From positions 69,386,501 through 69,450,500 of the forward strand of contig CM060910.1 of NCBI GenBank assembly GCA_030737875.1: a DNA stretch of 64,000 bases, written 5' to 3'. Below, piece after piece: positions 36,462 to 47,400 of the stretch (the stretch's first letter is position 1; each line of letters opens with the position of its first letter). Below the pieces are notes generated by a model. That model was not told the origin of the DNA and searched no databases. It saw nothing but the letters and a program-made list of their open reading frames with translations. The translations under genes were made by a program, and so were the position numbers. The stretch is from Allium sativum (taxonomy: Eukaryota; Streptophyta; Magnoliopsida; Asparagales; Amaryllidaceae).

Positions 36462-36959
36462 TTACGGGCGTCGCCTGATGTTCAATCGCAATTGCTCATT
36501 ATCACTTCGAACACGTCTATTTTCCCGTTCGAGTTCGTTACAATATGCTATTCCCCGAGGACACAAAGGTTGGTCTATCCATTCCGTGTAATTGCAACCA
36601 TTTGGAAAGGCTGGGCATCGCTGAATGCGCCGACCTATATTGTTTCCCTCTGCTTGAACCACAACTTCAACCGCGTACCCGCAGTAGCAATGAACTGGAT
36701 AGGAATCAACTATTTGTTCCTGCAGTGGTACACGAAAGAACTCTGCTTCCTGAGTTGACTGAGTGACAACTTGTTCAGATGATACTTGAACAGGTGGGAC
36801 TTGAGTTTCATATGGAGGTTGAACGTTCAGCTGTTCGTACGACGGTTCAGTTTGCGGTCTAATTTGGTTTAGGAACTGAAATTCGTCTTGAAGCTCCTGT
36901 AGCCTCATTTCGTTGTACGCCTGTTCCTCGGAGTCTATAGAAGATGACCACGAAGACAT
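36462..36959 (-). CDS. GRF-type zinc-finger protein 3
   Basis: A 165-aa open protein. The N-terminal half is acidic and Q-rich, with repeated PPYETQVPPVQVSSEQ-like sequence. The GRF finger lies at about residues 92-137: CYCGYAVEVVV..GRRIQRCPAFPNGCNYTEW, with all key cysteines present. The C-terminal coiled coil is ELERENRRVRSDNEQLRLNI. It is paralogous to GRF 1 and GRF 2 but clearly diverged. Its 5-prime leader continues into the segment that was duplicated to 34,008. Confidence 0.78.
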   Translation of the reverse strand: MSSWSSSIDSEEQAYNEMRLQELQDEFQFLNQIRPQTEPSYEQLNVQPPYETQVPPVQVSSEQVVTQSTQEAEFFRVPLQEQIVDSYPVHCYCGYAVEVVVQAEGNNIGRRIQRCPAFPNGCNYTEWIDQPLCPRGIAYCNELERENRRVRSDNEQLRLNIRRRP

Positions 36960-37002
36960 CTTCAGTGAGTTCTAATAGAAGGATGTGCTCTAAGAATGAG
37001 AA

Positions 37003-37242
37003 CGAAGGTGTTTGAGTGCGGTAAGTTGTGACTAAGTAACAAATGTATATATAGCTGCAATATTAGTTATGGTGTGAATGGTCACTAGCTACACTTTGCG
37101 ATTTTCAAAGCTTGTGTAGGTAAACAAACAAAATACTGATGTAACCGGTCACTGGTACGACTGTAGGGAACACTGTAGGGAATCTGCTTTTTAGTGATAA
37201 AGTGTATCGAGGACGACCCCCTGTGGCTACAGACTGAGAGCT
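37003..37242. repeat. 240-bp segmental duplication, copy 2
   Basis: Near-identical to 34,008-34,247, offset 2,995 without gaps. It lies immediately upstream of GRF gene 3 (minus strand), so this is probably the source copy. Confidence 0.9.
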
Positions 37243-37524
37243 TAATTGCAATGATGTGACCGGACATTGTACAGAATCAACCATAATAACACGAGAACCT
37301 TGTAAACCGTATTCAAGTATGTTGAATTGTAAATGTTGGTCGTACATTGCCCTTATAAGTACTCCATATCTGATAATCCATCTCATACCTTCTACAGCTT
37401 CAAGCAGCACCGTTGTAGAGTAAAGGGAGAAAATTTATTTTCTTGTTTTCTTAAAGGTAACGTTTATTATCAACAAAATTCGTACTTCTAGTTACTCTAC
37501 TAATTCTACTGATGCACAGGTTAC

Positions 37525-38112
37525 ATGGACAATTCAAAAATAAGTGATGAAGAAATGGGAAGGATTTTTGATGAGTACGAACGAAACTTAGTGAACGATA
37601 ACGAAAAGGGTTTAGTTCATGATACACAAGTTGAAGAGGTGCCCGTCGCGATTCAGCATCGAGCGGTTACAGCTCCGCGTCCTTCTCCAGTAAATCAACG
37701 ACCTAGTAATAGTGCTTGTAATAATTCTCCTACTCCAGATTTTTCGTCTAAGGATTTGCTGGCCCTCGTAAAATCCTATATTGAGGTTGAAAAGAGAGAT
37801 GAGTTGCTAATGCAAAGTGGAGGGGGTTTAACATATGAAGAAAGATGGGCAATGATCACGAGGCTATACAACAACCATCGTTCCCGGCCCACTACACGAA
37901 CATCGGTTGAAATCCAAATGGCTAATCGTCATTTTGCAGACGCTTGTGATCGGTACACAAAGATTATCGAAACTGTTGAAGACGAGAACATATTTAAAAC
38001 AAATCAAGCAACATATGATTCTCGTTACCTTTTCGAGTATGGTGAGGAGTTCGTTGGTTACGAAGCGTATAAACTACGCTACAGTTGGTTGACCCGCTAT
38101 GGAACTGAGTAG
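37525..38112 (+). CDS. second Myb-like protein (ORF1-related)
   Basis: A 195-aa single open frame starting MDNSKISDEEMGRIFDEYER. Residues about 73-155 (FSSKDLLALVKSYIEVEKRD.. TYEERWAMITRLYNNHR.. RHFADACDRYTKIIE) resemble the Myb/SANT-like region of ORF1 in spacing and in key hydrophobic and tryptophan positions. It lacks ORF1's long tail and looks like a short paralogue or competitor that could bind the same palindromes. An acceptor-like TTTATTATC..CACAG lies upstream at about 37,450-37,519, so a further 5-prime exon is possible. No break is seen. Confidence 0.6.
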   Translation: MDNSKISDEEMGRIFDEYERNLVNDNEKGLVHDTQVEEVPVAIQHRAVTAPRPSPVNQRPSNSACNNSPTPDFSSKDLLALVKSYIEVEKRDELLMQSGGGLTYEERWAMITRLYNNHRSRPTTRTSVEIQMANRHFADACDRYTKIIETVEDENIFKTNQATYDSRYLFEYGEEFVGYEAYKLRYSWLTRYGTE

Positions 38113-38775
38113 GCTTATGGTATTGTGATTTTATTGTTGTTTTACTGTCTATTTACTTTGCTGTTTGTGCGTAGAATATGGAGTTACATGTAAACCTTGT
38201 TATGTTGGCGTGCTGTTTAAGAATTTTGCATTTCTACACGAGAAGAGGGAAACCTTGTTCAACATCAAATTCAAACGTTATTACATTCCAAATAACTCTT
38301 ACAGGAACTAGAACAACAGAAGATACCGGCTCTACACAAAAACATTCTCTACACATAAATACAGTGTCTACACATAACCAAATGTAGTCTCTACACAGAA
38401 ACATAATCAAAACGTACACAAAATACATCGAAAGCACATAATAGCGGTAGTCAACAAATACAGAACGCATACTCAAACAATAGGAACATACAACTGACAA
38501 CTGCGAAAACGTAAAACATCGAAAGTACATAATCATGGTAGTGAACAAATACAAGAACGTCTACTCAAACAACAAGAACAGACAACTATCAACTAGGAAT
38601 ACGTAGAACAACAAAAGTACATAACAGTAGGACCAAAAAATGCATAACAGTGGTAATACAACAAAAGTACATAACACTGGTACATAACACTGGTACTCAA
38701 AAAATGCAGAATGTCTACTCCAACAGTAGGACCACACACCTGACAACTGTGAAAGTACATAAAAGTGATAGTAAC
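38113..38775. other. intergenic, degenerate short repeats
   Basis: Between convergent genes. From 38,320 to 38,770 there are many imperfect repeats of TACACATAA/GTACATAACACTGGTA type. No coding motif. Probably the 3-prime region of the plant-mobile-domain gene. Confidence 0.5.
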
Positions 38776-41046
38776 TCACTCGTCCGAGTCATCTGAATGT
38801 GTACGTGGATGTGTGCGGCGCCGATGACGTCTCTCATGATCACCAACATCTGGAGGCTGACTGGACCCAGCACTAGACCTATGGTGGTAATACATCTGCA
38901 AGTCCTGAAGTCTCTTGCACTCTGCCTCAAGCTGGGCCTCTAAATGCGCCTGCTGCTGTCGTGCCTCCTCTGCAACACGACGTAGCTCACCATCATAGTA
39001 ATCTAGGCTACGCCTATGCTCTATATAGCCCGTATGCCTAATCCCCATCTGCATATCATACAGATCATGATATGATACCTGTGTAGGATTCGGGTAATCG
39101 TGATGGGCCGGAGGATGAAACACGTCAATGTAACGATCCGGTCCAATGGTGGGCACTGCCATGGTCCATCCAAAATGACTGGCGGCCGCCACATGATCAG
39201 CTGCACGAAAACTCTGACTGGACTGGTTAACATCCTCGACAACAGGTGGACGTATGCCGTGTCGTATAGCAGATGGCCCTACTAAAACAATCGATGCTGC
39301 ATGCGTAATCGTATCTGAGGACCCGGTGAAAAATCTACGCCAGAAGGTAAGGTAACACTCCCCGATAATAACAAAGCTCTCAGCCGTCCACCAGCCTGCT
39401 GTCCTGGCTATATCTAGTTGCTCCGTCGGGTAAATCATACACCGATAAGTATGTGGGTGTGGATCATCCGGAATAGCATCGAAGTCATACAACTGTCTCC
39501 AGCACCTCTCACCAAGATACCAATAAGCACCTAGCGCCACGGGACAAGATATAAGTGGAAATCTCCGTCCGGCAAGCATCCTAGCAATCTGTATGATCTC
39601 AAGATCGATGGATGTACTCTGCTCAAATGGATGCCATAGAATCTGATCCCTATACATCCTCAGCTCAATCTGGTTATGGGCAACGGGAAACACATGGCGT
39701 GACTCATTATCTCTGGGCCCCCGGTTGTCCGTAGTCCAAAAGCATATACGGGGGAAAAAGGTCGATGGGTCAGCAATACGGGTGATAAAATGAAAGTTCC
39801 TAGAGTACTCAAAGTACCAATACTGTAACAACTCCCAGAATCCAAATAAAGAAACCTGAGAATCAGTGATGGTGCACTGCATGTCGAGACATCTGTATAG
39901 GTATGCAAGGATAGGTGTGCCCCAATCATATAAAATCGCCCCATCGGCATCTATCTCAGCCGCGACCGCAAAAAACCCCACAGGAACGCTACTGCTCGAA
40001 GAACTAAAGAAAAGGTTACCCATAAGGTATAACACAAATAATCGAGCAAGCTCCAAGTCGTCATCAACAGAGTAGTGCTCGAGTATCCTGTCCATAGCCG
40101 CACGGATCGCGCTCACTCTAATAGCGCCTTCTGCCTGATACGACGTAGCAGAAACATCCAAATGAGGCAGTAGATCATGAACAAGTGCACGATCACGCCA
40201 TCGACCATCGTCATAAGGCAGTTGGGGATAAGCACTTACTCCAATGCTAATACCAGTAAGCATGGAGAAATCAAGCGGTGTAAGTCCTAACTCACCACAA
40301 GGAAAGTGAAATGTGTGGGTGGTTTTGTACCACCGTAGAGCAATGGCCGCACACAATTGGACATCGGCATTTATAACATGGTTTATTCCTAAAACAGCAA
40401 ATCGCACAATAAGATAAAATATGACTACTAAATTATCCACTTATTTCATTAAAAAGTCTATAATATTACCTAGAAAAAATTGAAATCCAAGAGCATATAA
40501 CAGTCCTGCGACCCCCTCCTTACCCGCCAAGTGTGCATGATAATATCTAAGTGTGGTCGCTAACGAACCACGTGGACGTATATTCCGCGACTGTTAACGG
40601 TTCAACAAAATGTTATACCATCTACCCAATATATAACACTCAAAGAATACTATGTAAATAATATTAAAAATACTTACAGCCAAACTCGACTGCGTGCTAA
40701 CGTGTACTTCGTCATCTGGAAGAATGCGAAAGTTGGATAGCGCAGGAAGCTTCGCGGCGCTGAGGTTCATATCCACATAGCCATCGAGTTGGCCCTCTCT
40801 AGCGGCAACTGATCCAACACCCCTACGTGCCCTGCCTGCTCGTCCGCCTCTACGCCCGCCACGTCCCCGATGACCGCCTCCCTGTTGCACCTCTGCTTCT
40901 TCGTTCTCCATGTTTTCGGCGGCTACAAGTAAGTCTTCTATTCCGAGCACTGGCTGTTGGCCACTACCACCTTCACCACTCCCGCCGGCGCCACGATCGT
41001 CGCCGTGCATGAATTTTTTGGCGAATTTTTTTAGTAATCTAGCCAT
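38776..41046 (-). CDS. plant mobile domain (PMD, MAIN-like) protein
   Basis: Three exons with clean GT-AG borders: 41,046-40,678 (123 codons), 40,590-40,470 (121 nt), 40,388-38,776 (to the stop). The predicted protein is about 700 aa and the frame is intact across both junctions. Exon 1 gives a basic/glycine-rich head (GRGGRRGGRAGRARRG). Exons 2 and 3 give the aminotransferase-like plant mobile domain: RYYHAHLAGKEGVAGLLYALG, then CAAIALRWYKTTHTFHFPCG and ELGLTPLDFSMLTGI. The tail has a Q/E-rich coiled coil (RQQQAHLEAQLEAECKRLQ) and a basic, histidine/arginine end. PMD proteins include the host genes MAIN and MAIL1, which act in transposon silencing and genome stability, and versions captured by MULE and gypsy elements. 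Here it is the last gene before the right palindrome array. Confidence 0.82.
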
Positions 41047-41227
41047 ATTTTCGAACTAATATCTCACACAAGCTAGTTAATTTGGTTAAAAACTGACGGA
41101 TTGGTGAATTGGTGGAGAAAATTGGGTGAAAAATGGGGGAGGGAAATGAGTTTTCGGGTTTGAAGAAGGGGAAGGAGAAATGAAGCTGAGGGGGGTGGCG
41201 GCGAGGGTTTTGAGGGGGGGGGGGGAC

Positions 41228-41347
41228 ATTATAACGGCAAACACTTTGCCGTTATAATGTTATAACGGCAAAGTGTTTGCCGTTATAATATTACAACGGC
41301 AAAGACTTTGCCGTTGTAATATTTATAACGGCAATATCTTTGCCGTC
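41228..41347. repeat. Harbinger right subterminal palindrome array
   Basis: Alternating TTATAACGGCAAA and TTTGCCGTTATAA, as in the left array, between the PMD gene start and the right terminal repeat. It directly follows a 12-G run at 41,214-41,225. It may serve both as transposase-complex binding site and as upstream region of the PMD gene. Confidence 0.88.
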
Positions 41348-41466
41348 GTATCCACTACTCCCAACCAGTCCGTGGCTGGTTCTCCCCTTCTGGGTGCTCG
41401 GCTCGTTGGACCAGTTTCAGAACATGAGAGAGAATAACTGAACAGAACGGATGGTTGGTTATGGTT

Positions 41467-44322
41467 TAACAGTCTGAAATATAATTATTGAATTTGGTGT
41501 TTCAAAGAATAATCCTCTTGCTGTCCGTTCCGATTTGAATGGTGAAATACTAAAACCACGTTTTCTACTTGAAACGTCTGAATATAGTCAGGAAAATTAT
41601 TGTGTTGTGTTGCTTTTTGAAACAGTAACCCAACCACGGCTTGCTGGTAGAAACATCAAGTTTCTTGCTGTTCGAAACAACAACCTTGCTTGCTGTTCGA
41701 AACAGCAAGCTCGGGCTTGCTGAAACAGCAAAAAGGACATTGAAAATACTTGCCAAAAAGACATTACAGAACAAGATATATTTATTCACCTACACATCAT
41801 TGTTCAAAATCATCACCTGTCTAATACGGTGGGCTAAAGATAATCAATTTGGGTACATGTGTCCAAAAACCCGATGATGACACTATCTTGATTTTTTGTG
41901 GAAGCTCCCCGAATTTCCATTTCTCCATCATTGCTTACACCCATAAAATCCGGCCACGAACGTGTTGTATGCGACAATCTTTTCTACTCAGCAAACACTA
42001 ATATCACACCAGGCATCTGTGTAAAACAAATCAGACATTGAAAATAAGTCATTGTTTTCTTCCCAAACTTTCAGCTTTATATCATGACTTTTCTAAACAA
42101 ATCAGACATTGAAAATGAGTTATGCATGCTTGATAGGCAGCGGTGTTTTTCAAACGGTTCTTCTCAAACTTCCAACTTTTCAAAATGATTTTTCTTACAA
42201 CTTTTCATAATGACACACAGTGATGCATAAAGATACTTCATTAGGACCCAATTATATAAAATAAAAATCCAATGTTGTTTTCTTACAAAACGATGATGCG
42301 CATTTGGAGATGTTAAAGGAAAAAATTATTGACAAAAAATATACATATAAAAAGATAAGATTACATGGTTACAAAAGATATAGCTGAGATTATATAGTTC
42401 TGGATGTAGGATCTTATTTGTTTTGATCGTAAGGAAAGACTTAATACCAACTATTTTGATTGACAATTCTAAACTTATATGTCATCCACAGACTTGAAGG
42501 TCCTTGACATTAAAAAAACAAGGAAAAAGGGAATTCGTTACTCTTCCTATCATGCACACTACGGAAGTTAATCAATATACATGCACTTCAGATTTATGAA
42601 GTGACTTAATCATGAACCCATCATCTTGGGAAATGAAAAATACACTGTCACTCTTCCTGGCAGAAGATAACTCTTTTAGAGCAGCATGTTGCACTTAACC
42701 TTGCTGGCAGCGATCATCATATTCACTCACTTTGCTAGCGGGATAAGTAATTGGATAGATTAAAAAAATACATGAACTCATTTGTATTTGTATTTATGTT
42801 ATTGAATTCAAAGCGCATAGCACTTATCCTCAATGCTGCCAGGTGCAAGAGGACGGTTGATAGCATTCAGTAAAATTTTATGAAATTTACTTGAAAATAT
42901 TTGATTTATTAGCAAACCCACTAATATACAATATAAATATCAGTCTGTGATGCAATTTTGAACATCTATGAAATTAAATATAGACAATGTCTTTAGTGAA
43001 AATATGAAAGTAAAAAATAATTAAAGTAATGCACATACCTTTTTTCTGAATTGACATGTGGAGAATCCATAACGATGAGGTTTATGTCTATGCAGAAGTC
43101 ATGAAAATTTATCTCAAGTAGCATTTACTGGTTGAAAACCATTCCATCATCACAAATCTGTTGCATGAATCTCAATTTATGGTCAATAAAATTAACACTT
43201 TATATAGACAAATTACTACAGACGTGTTTAATATAATTTAGAAGTAGGCTGAATCATTGAGTAAATACTTGATTGCTCTTATGACAGAAGAATAGAATCC
43301 CCATTTCATATAAGGATAGATGTCAAAGATTACATAAGAATCATTCTCATGAAAAATACATTCATGGACAGAGGAATACACATAAGAATACTTTTAACGT
43401 AAACCTCAGGAAACCATTGAAGAAAATAAAACTATATTTCATTGTTGTAGTAGCGCTAATACAAAAAAGAATTTGAATTAGTCATTAAAACTACTTATAA
43501 TGTCATCCTATATACCAATTTTTCCAAGCACTAAATGCTTGGTTTAGAACTGAGCGTACTGTTTGCACTTGGATCAATCGCTCAGCTCAGAACTGAGTAG
43601 GCTTGTGCTATGTTTTTTTTTTAAACATACCACTGATTATATTAACTAGCAAAAAAATAACTTATTTTTCTTAGTGTAAACTTTGCACCCTTAAATTTCA
43701 AGGGTGTTCACAGTAACAATAGGTTCAGAGGAAGGAAAAGTGAGTATTTCAGGGAATGTAGATCCAAACATACTAGTAAAAAGATCTAGTCTGGCAAACA
43801 TGCAGAACTATTATTAACAAATGGCAATAAGAATATAAATAATATCAACAACAAACGGCAACCAAAAACAGCAGCAGCAAACAGTTGCCAATGGCGGTAA
43901 AGGCCAGCAAAACAGGAAGTCACAGAATCAAAAGAGTGGAAATGACAGCGGCAATGGCGGAGAAGGTGGAGGAGGAGAAACTGTTTTAATCATGAGAACA
44001 CCTGAAATACGTTTATTCTTTCATGCCTTAGGAACCCATACTTTGCTTTGCAAAAGAATTTTAGAAAAATAAGATTTGAAGAGGCTCAAAAGAAAGAAGT
44101 ACCGGTTGAATAGATGTAGAAAAATAGAAATAGTACTTCCAAACAATTCTCAATTTTGTATTATGGGAGGAAGACTGATGCTTGAATAGGCACATAAATA
44201 AATAACAGACAGAACCAAGGGTTATAATGTGCAATGTGATTAGCACATGCCTTAAATAAGATGCAAATCTATTTGTAACTAATTGAGCTATCTTATTAGT
44301 ATATGTAGATATGTTTAGGACA
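41467..44322. other. CACTA interior, no clear gene
   Basis: Starts with the target duplication TAA (41,467-41,469). GCTTGCTGTTCGAAACAGC repeats at 41,637-41,730 match 28,993-29,080. A glycine/glutamine/asparagine-rich open stretch at 43,840-43,990 (NGNQKQQQQTVANGGKG) might be part of a captured exon, but I cannot name it. ACAAATCAGACATTGAAAAT is repeated at 42,029 and 42,099. A weak AGAACTGAGC repeat is at 43,540-43,605. Confidence 0.4.
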
Positions 44323-44487
44323 ATTTTTTTTTTTGAAAAGGTAAAAATATAGGCCCAAGGCCCAAATAGTTACAATCCATATAACCAGCCACTTCCGTGG
44401 CAAACCCTAAATTACAAACATATCAAACCCTAATCGTTAACAGGAGCTAAAATGGCGAGCTCCTAAGAAGAAAAGGCAGCGCTGTCT

Positions 44488-47400
44488 TCAAGGCGGCTTC
44501 CACGCGAGAAAATCCATGATTTCACAACTCTTCTCAGTTGTTTCAGGCTTGAGATTCACTTCGTGATCCTTCTGACACCTTCTCCAGTTGCTTGAAACAA
44601 GCTTCTGGTGTTTAATGGAGTTTGAGGGGTTCGAATCTATCAGATCTGACTTTTTAAAGCTGTCAAAGCTTCTCTTGCTTCTAGAAATGTCTGTGGTGAC
44701 TTCGGAGGAGCAACCTCTGCTACTCTCGCCATCAGACCAGATAGATAAGTGATAGATCTGGTGGTTAAGCAAGCTTTTGTAGTGATTATCCCCAATTTTT
44801 TGCAAAAAATTGATCTTTTCTTTCGATTTTCCTTTATCCAGGTGATGAAGCGAGTCTGGAGCACTCCTGGAGGAACCTCCACCTGCTTCAGGTAAAAACG
44901 TATGCTTACTATTCGATTTACTCAAAAAATTACGCACTTTTGAAAAGTAATTATGTTTACTTCCCTCGCAGATTTTTGATTTGAGAGCGGTGTTGATGGA
45001 AGCCCCAGCGAGGATGTCAGGCTCGTCAAAATCACCTTTCGTGGTCTCAAAATCATTACTGGGTGGGAGCTGATCTCTATTGGCTACATCAGGTAAATGA
45101 GGGGTATTAATGTTCATATTATTAATTAAATTGTAATTAAGTGTAACTTGTTTACTCCCTGTATTCCTAGTAGATCCTGGAGTAGCATAGAGATAAGATT
45201 TGCCAGTAGGAGGATTTGAGGCTGCCAAGTTAATTTTCTGCTTCCCATTAAGTAAGAGATCTTCTACAAGCTTATCACTATCATCTTTGTTACTATGATA
45301 ACTTTGATTGTTAAATTTATCCTGCATGCATCTGTTAGCTTTTTTCATAACAATATTACTGTCATAAAAAATTAAATTCCATAGCTGAACACCATTTGTC
45401 TCCTTACCAGTGTGCAATCTTTGATTTCTCTCCCTCCATATATAATAAATACAAGCAGTTAAGAAAACACAGGCTTTTTTGAAATTAGTGGACTTGGGCT
45501 TAGTAAATTTAAGAATATACTCAACACTGTCTCTAATGTCAAGTGAGGAGAATTTATGATTAAAACCCAAGATATTTTTTGCATTAAACCATATGAACTG
45601 AGAATACAAACATTCAAAAAACAGATGTTTGGAGCTTTCAACTTCACTTTTGCAGAGCAAACAAATTTTTTCAGAGTTTTTATTCCATTTACAACACCTA
45701 TCTCTAGTAGGCAATTTATTTAAGAGAGCAAAATAGGCACAATGTGCCATCTTGGGGCAATTTGACTTGCTCCAGATGACTTTGTGCCAATCCAGTTCTA
45801 CCTCATCTCCTTGCAAAACTTCCCAAACTTTTTTGAAAGAGAATTTATCTTTAGAACAAAATTTCCAAACCCAATGATCTTTGAAACAGTTTTGATCAAT
45901 ATGAATAGAGGAAATGACATTTCTAAAGATCAAAGCTGCTGTGTTGTTATGAAAGCTCCAGACATTGTTAATGATTAATTTATTTACATTATCAGTAACA
46001 CCACCTAGGACATGAAGATTACCCCAACCTAACAGGTTAATTAGAGAATTACCATTAATCCATGGGTCAAACCAAAGGCTGGTTTGATTACCATCTTTTA
46101 TTTTCCTGTAAATGAAATTCCTTCCCATGTCCCTACAGTCTAAAATGTTTTTCCAAATAACTGAATGGTGATTTTCCTTTCTAGCCAGCCAAAAGTTTTT
46201 CTTTTTTAAGTATTTTGCATTCATCCACCTGGCCCAAAGGGATTTACCATCCAGAAATTTCCAAAACAATTTCAACTTACTTACATCAGCTATGTCACTA
46301 ATTTTTCTAAGCCCAAGACCACCAAATTTCCTTGGCTTGCAAACTCTATCCCAAGCTACTTTATGTTGCTTGCCTCTCCAAATGAAATTAGAGCACATTT
46401 TATCAATTTTATGAATGACACTAGCAGGGATATTATGAGTTTGAACCCAGTACATGATCATAGCTGTAATAACAGTATGAGTGAGTTCTATTCTGCCTGC
46501 TAGGGATAAAAGCTTACAAGACCAACCATTAAGTTTATTTTGAATCATATCAATTAATCTAGAGCAGTCTCTATCATTAATCTGATTAGAGCTTAAGGGA
46601 AGACCAAGATATCTAACAGGAAGATTACCTTCCTTGAATTTTAAAAGCTGAAGTATTTCATGCTTAATTAAAACATCTTTGCTGAAATAGATTTTGCTTT
46701 TATTAGCATTAACAGCTAGACTAGCATACTTTTCCATATTTTCCAAAATTTGAAAAACAGCAGTGGCACTTTTTTTATCAGCCTTAAGAAATAAGAGCAT
46801 ATCATCTGCATAAAGTAAGTGTGTGATGTGAGGTTTTACTCTATTAATTGGTTTGATGTTTCCCCTTAATACTTCCAATTCCATTTGCATGGAGAAGTAT
46901 TCCATAACAATAGAGAATAAGTAGGGTGACAGAGGGTCACCTTGCCTTATTCCTCTATTGCTGTGTATAAATCCTTTGGGGGATCCATTAACCATTACAG
47001 AGTAAGTAACATTACAAATGCATTCTCTAATCAGCTCACAAAATCTGGTATCAAATCCCATTTTCTGCATTAAGTAGATGATAAAATTCCTGTTGATCTT
47101 ATCAAATGCTTTATGCAGATCTATTTTTATACACATAAGATTTTTCTTTTTCATATTGAAGTTCCTAATCAATTCATGGGCTAATAAAGAATTATCTGAT
47201 ATCAGTCTGCCAGGAATGAAAGCACTCTGATTTTCAGAGATGATGAATTTAAGAAAGCCTTTTAGCCTATTGCAAAGAAGAGTAGATATTATTTTATAAA
47301 TAAAATTGCAACAGGCTATAGGCCTATATTCATCAAGTCCAATAGGGTTTTCTACTTTTGGAATCAGGGTTAAAAAAGTATGATTTGTGTTTTTTAATAA

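Larger units (their letters stand above)
29514..41466. mobile_element. PIF/Harbinger transposon, 11,953 bp, cargo-rich
   Basis: Bounded by imperfect terminal inverted repeats: left GAGCACAACCAACAATGGCT; right, inverted, AACCATAACCAACCATCCGT. The 3-bp TAA flank is duplicated (29,511-29,513 and 41,467-41,469), as is characteristic of PIF/Harbinger. The 435-bp MITE at 59,239-59,673 has both of these ends, confirming the boundaries. Contents in order: Myb/SANT-like ORF1 (+), DDE transposase (-), GRF-finger gene (-), GRF-finger gene (+), GRF-finger gene (-), second Myb-like gene (+), plant-mobile-domain gene (-). ORF1 and the transposase look intact, so it may be autonomous. The size is large for the superfamily, where elements carrying only the two core genes are usually about 3-7 kb. 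An LTR fragment (33,528-34,007) and an internal duplication add to it. Confidence 0.9.

Noticed and set aside
38234..38779. Minus-strand hydrophobic and cysteine-rich frames
   Set aside because: They come from short TACATAA-type repeats downstream of the PMD gene.
41391..41399. GGGTGCTC, first considered as the right end of the Harbinger element because it resembles the inverse of GAGCAC
   Set aside because: The flank is GGC and not TAA, and the sequence beyond it (41,400-41,466) still matches the MITE end. The end at 41,466 has the TAA duplication.
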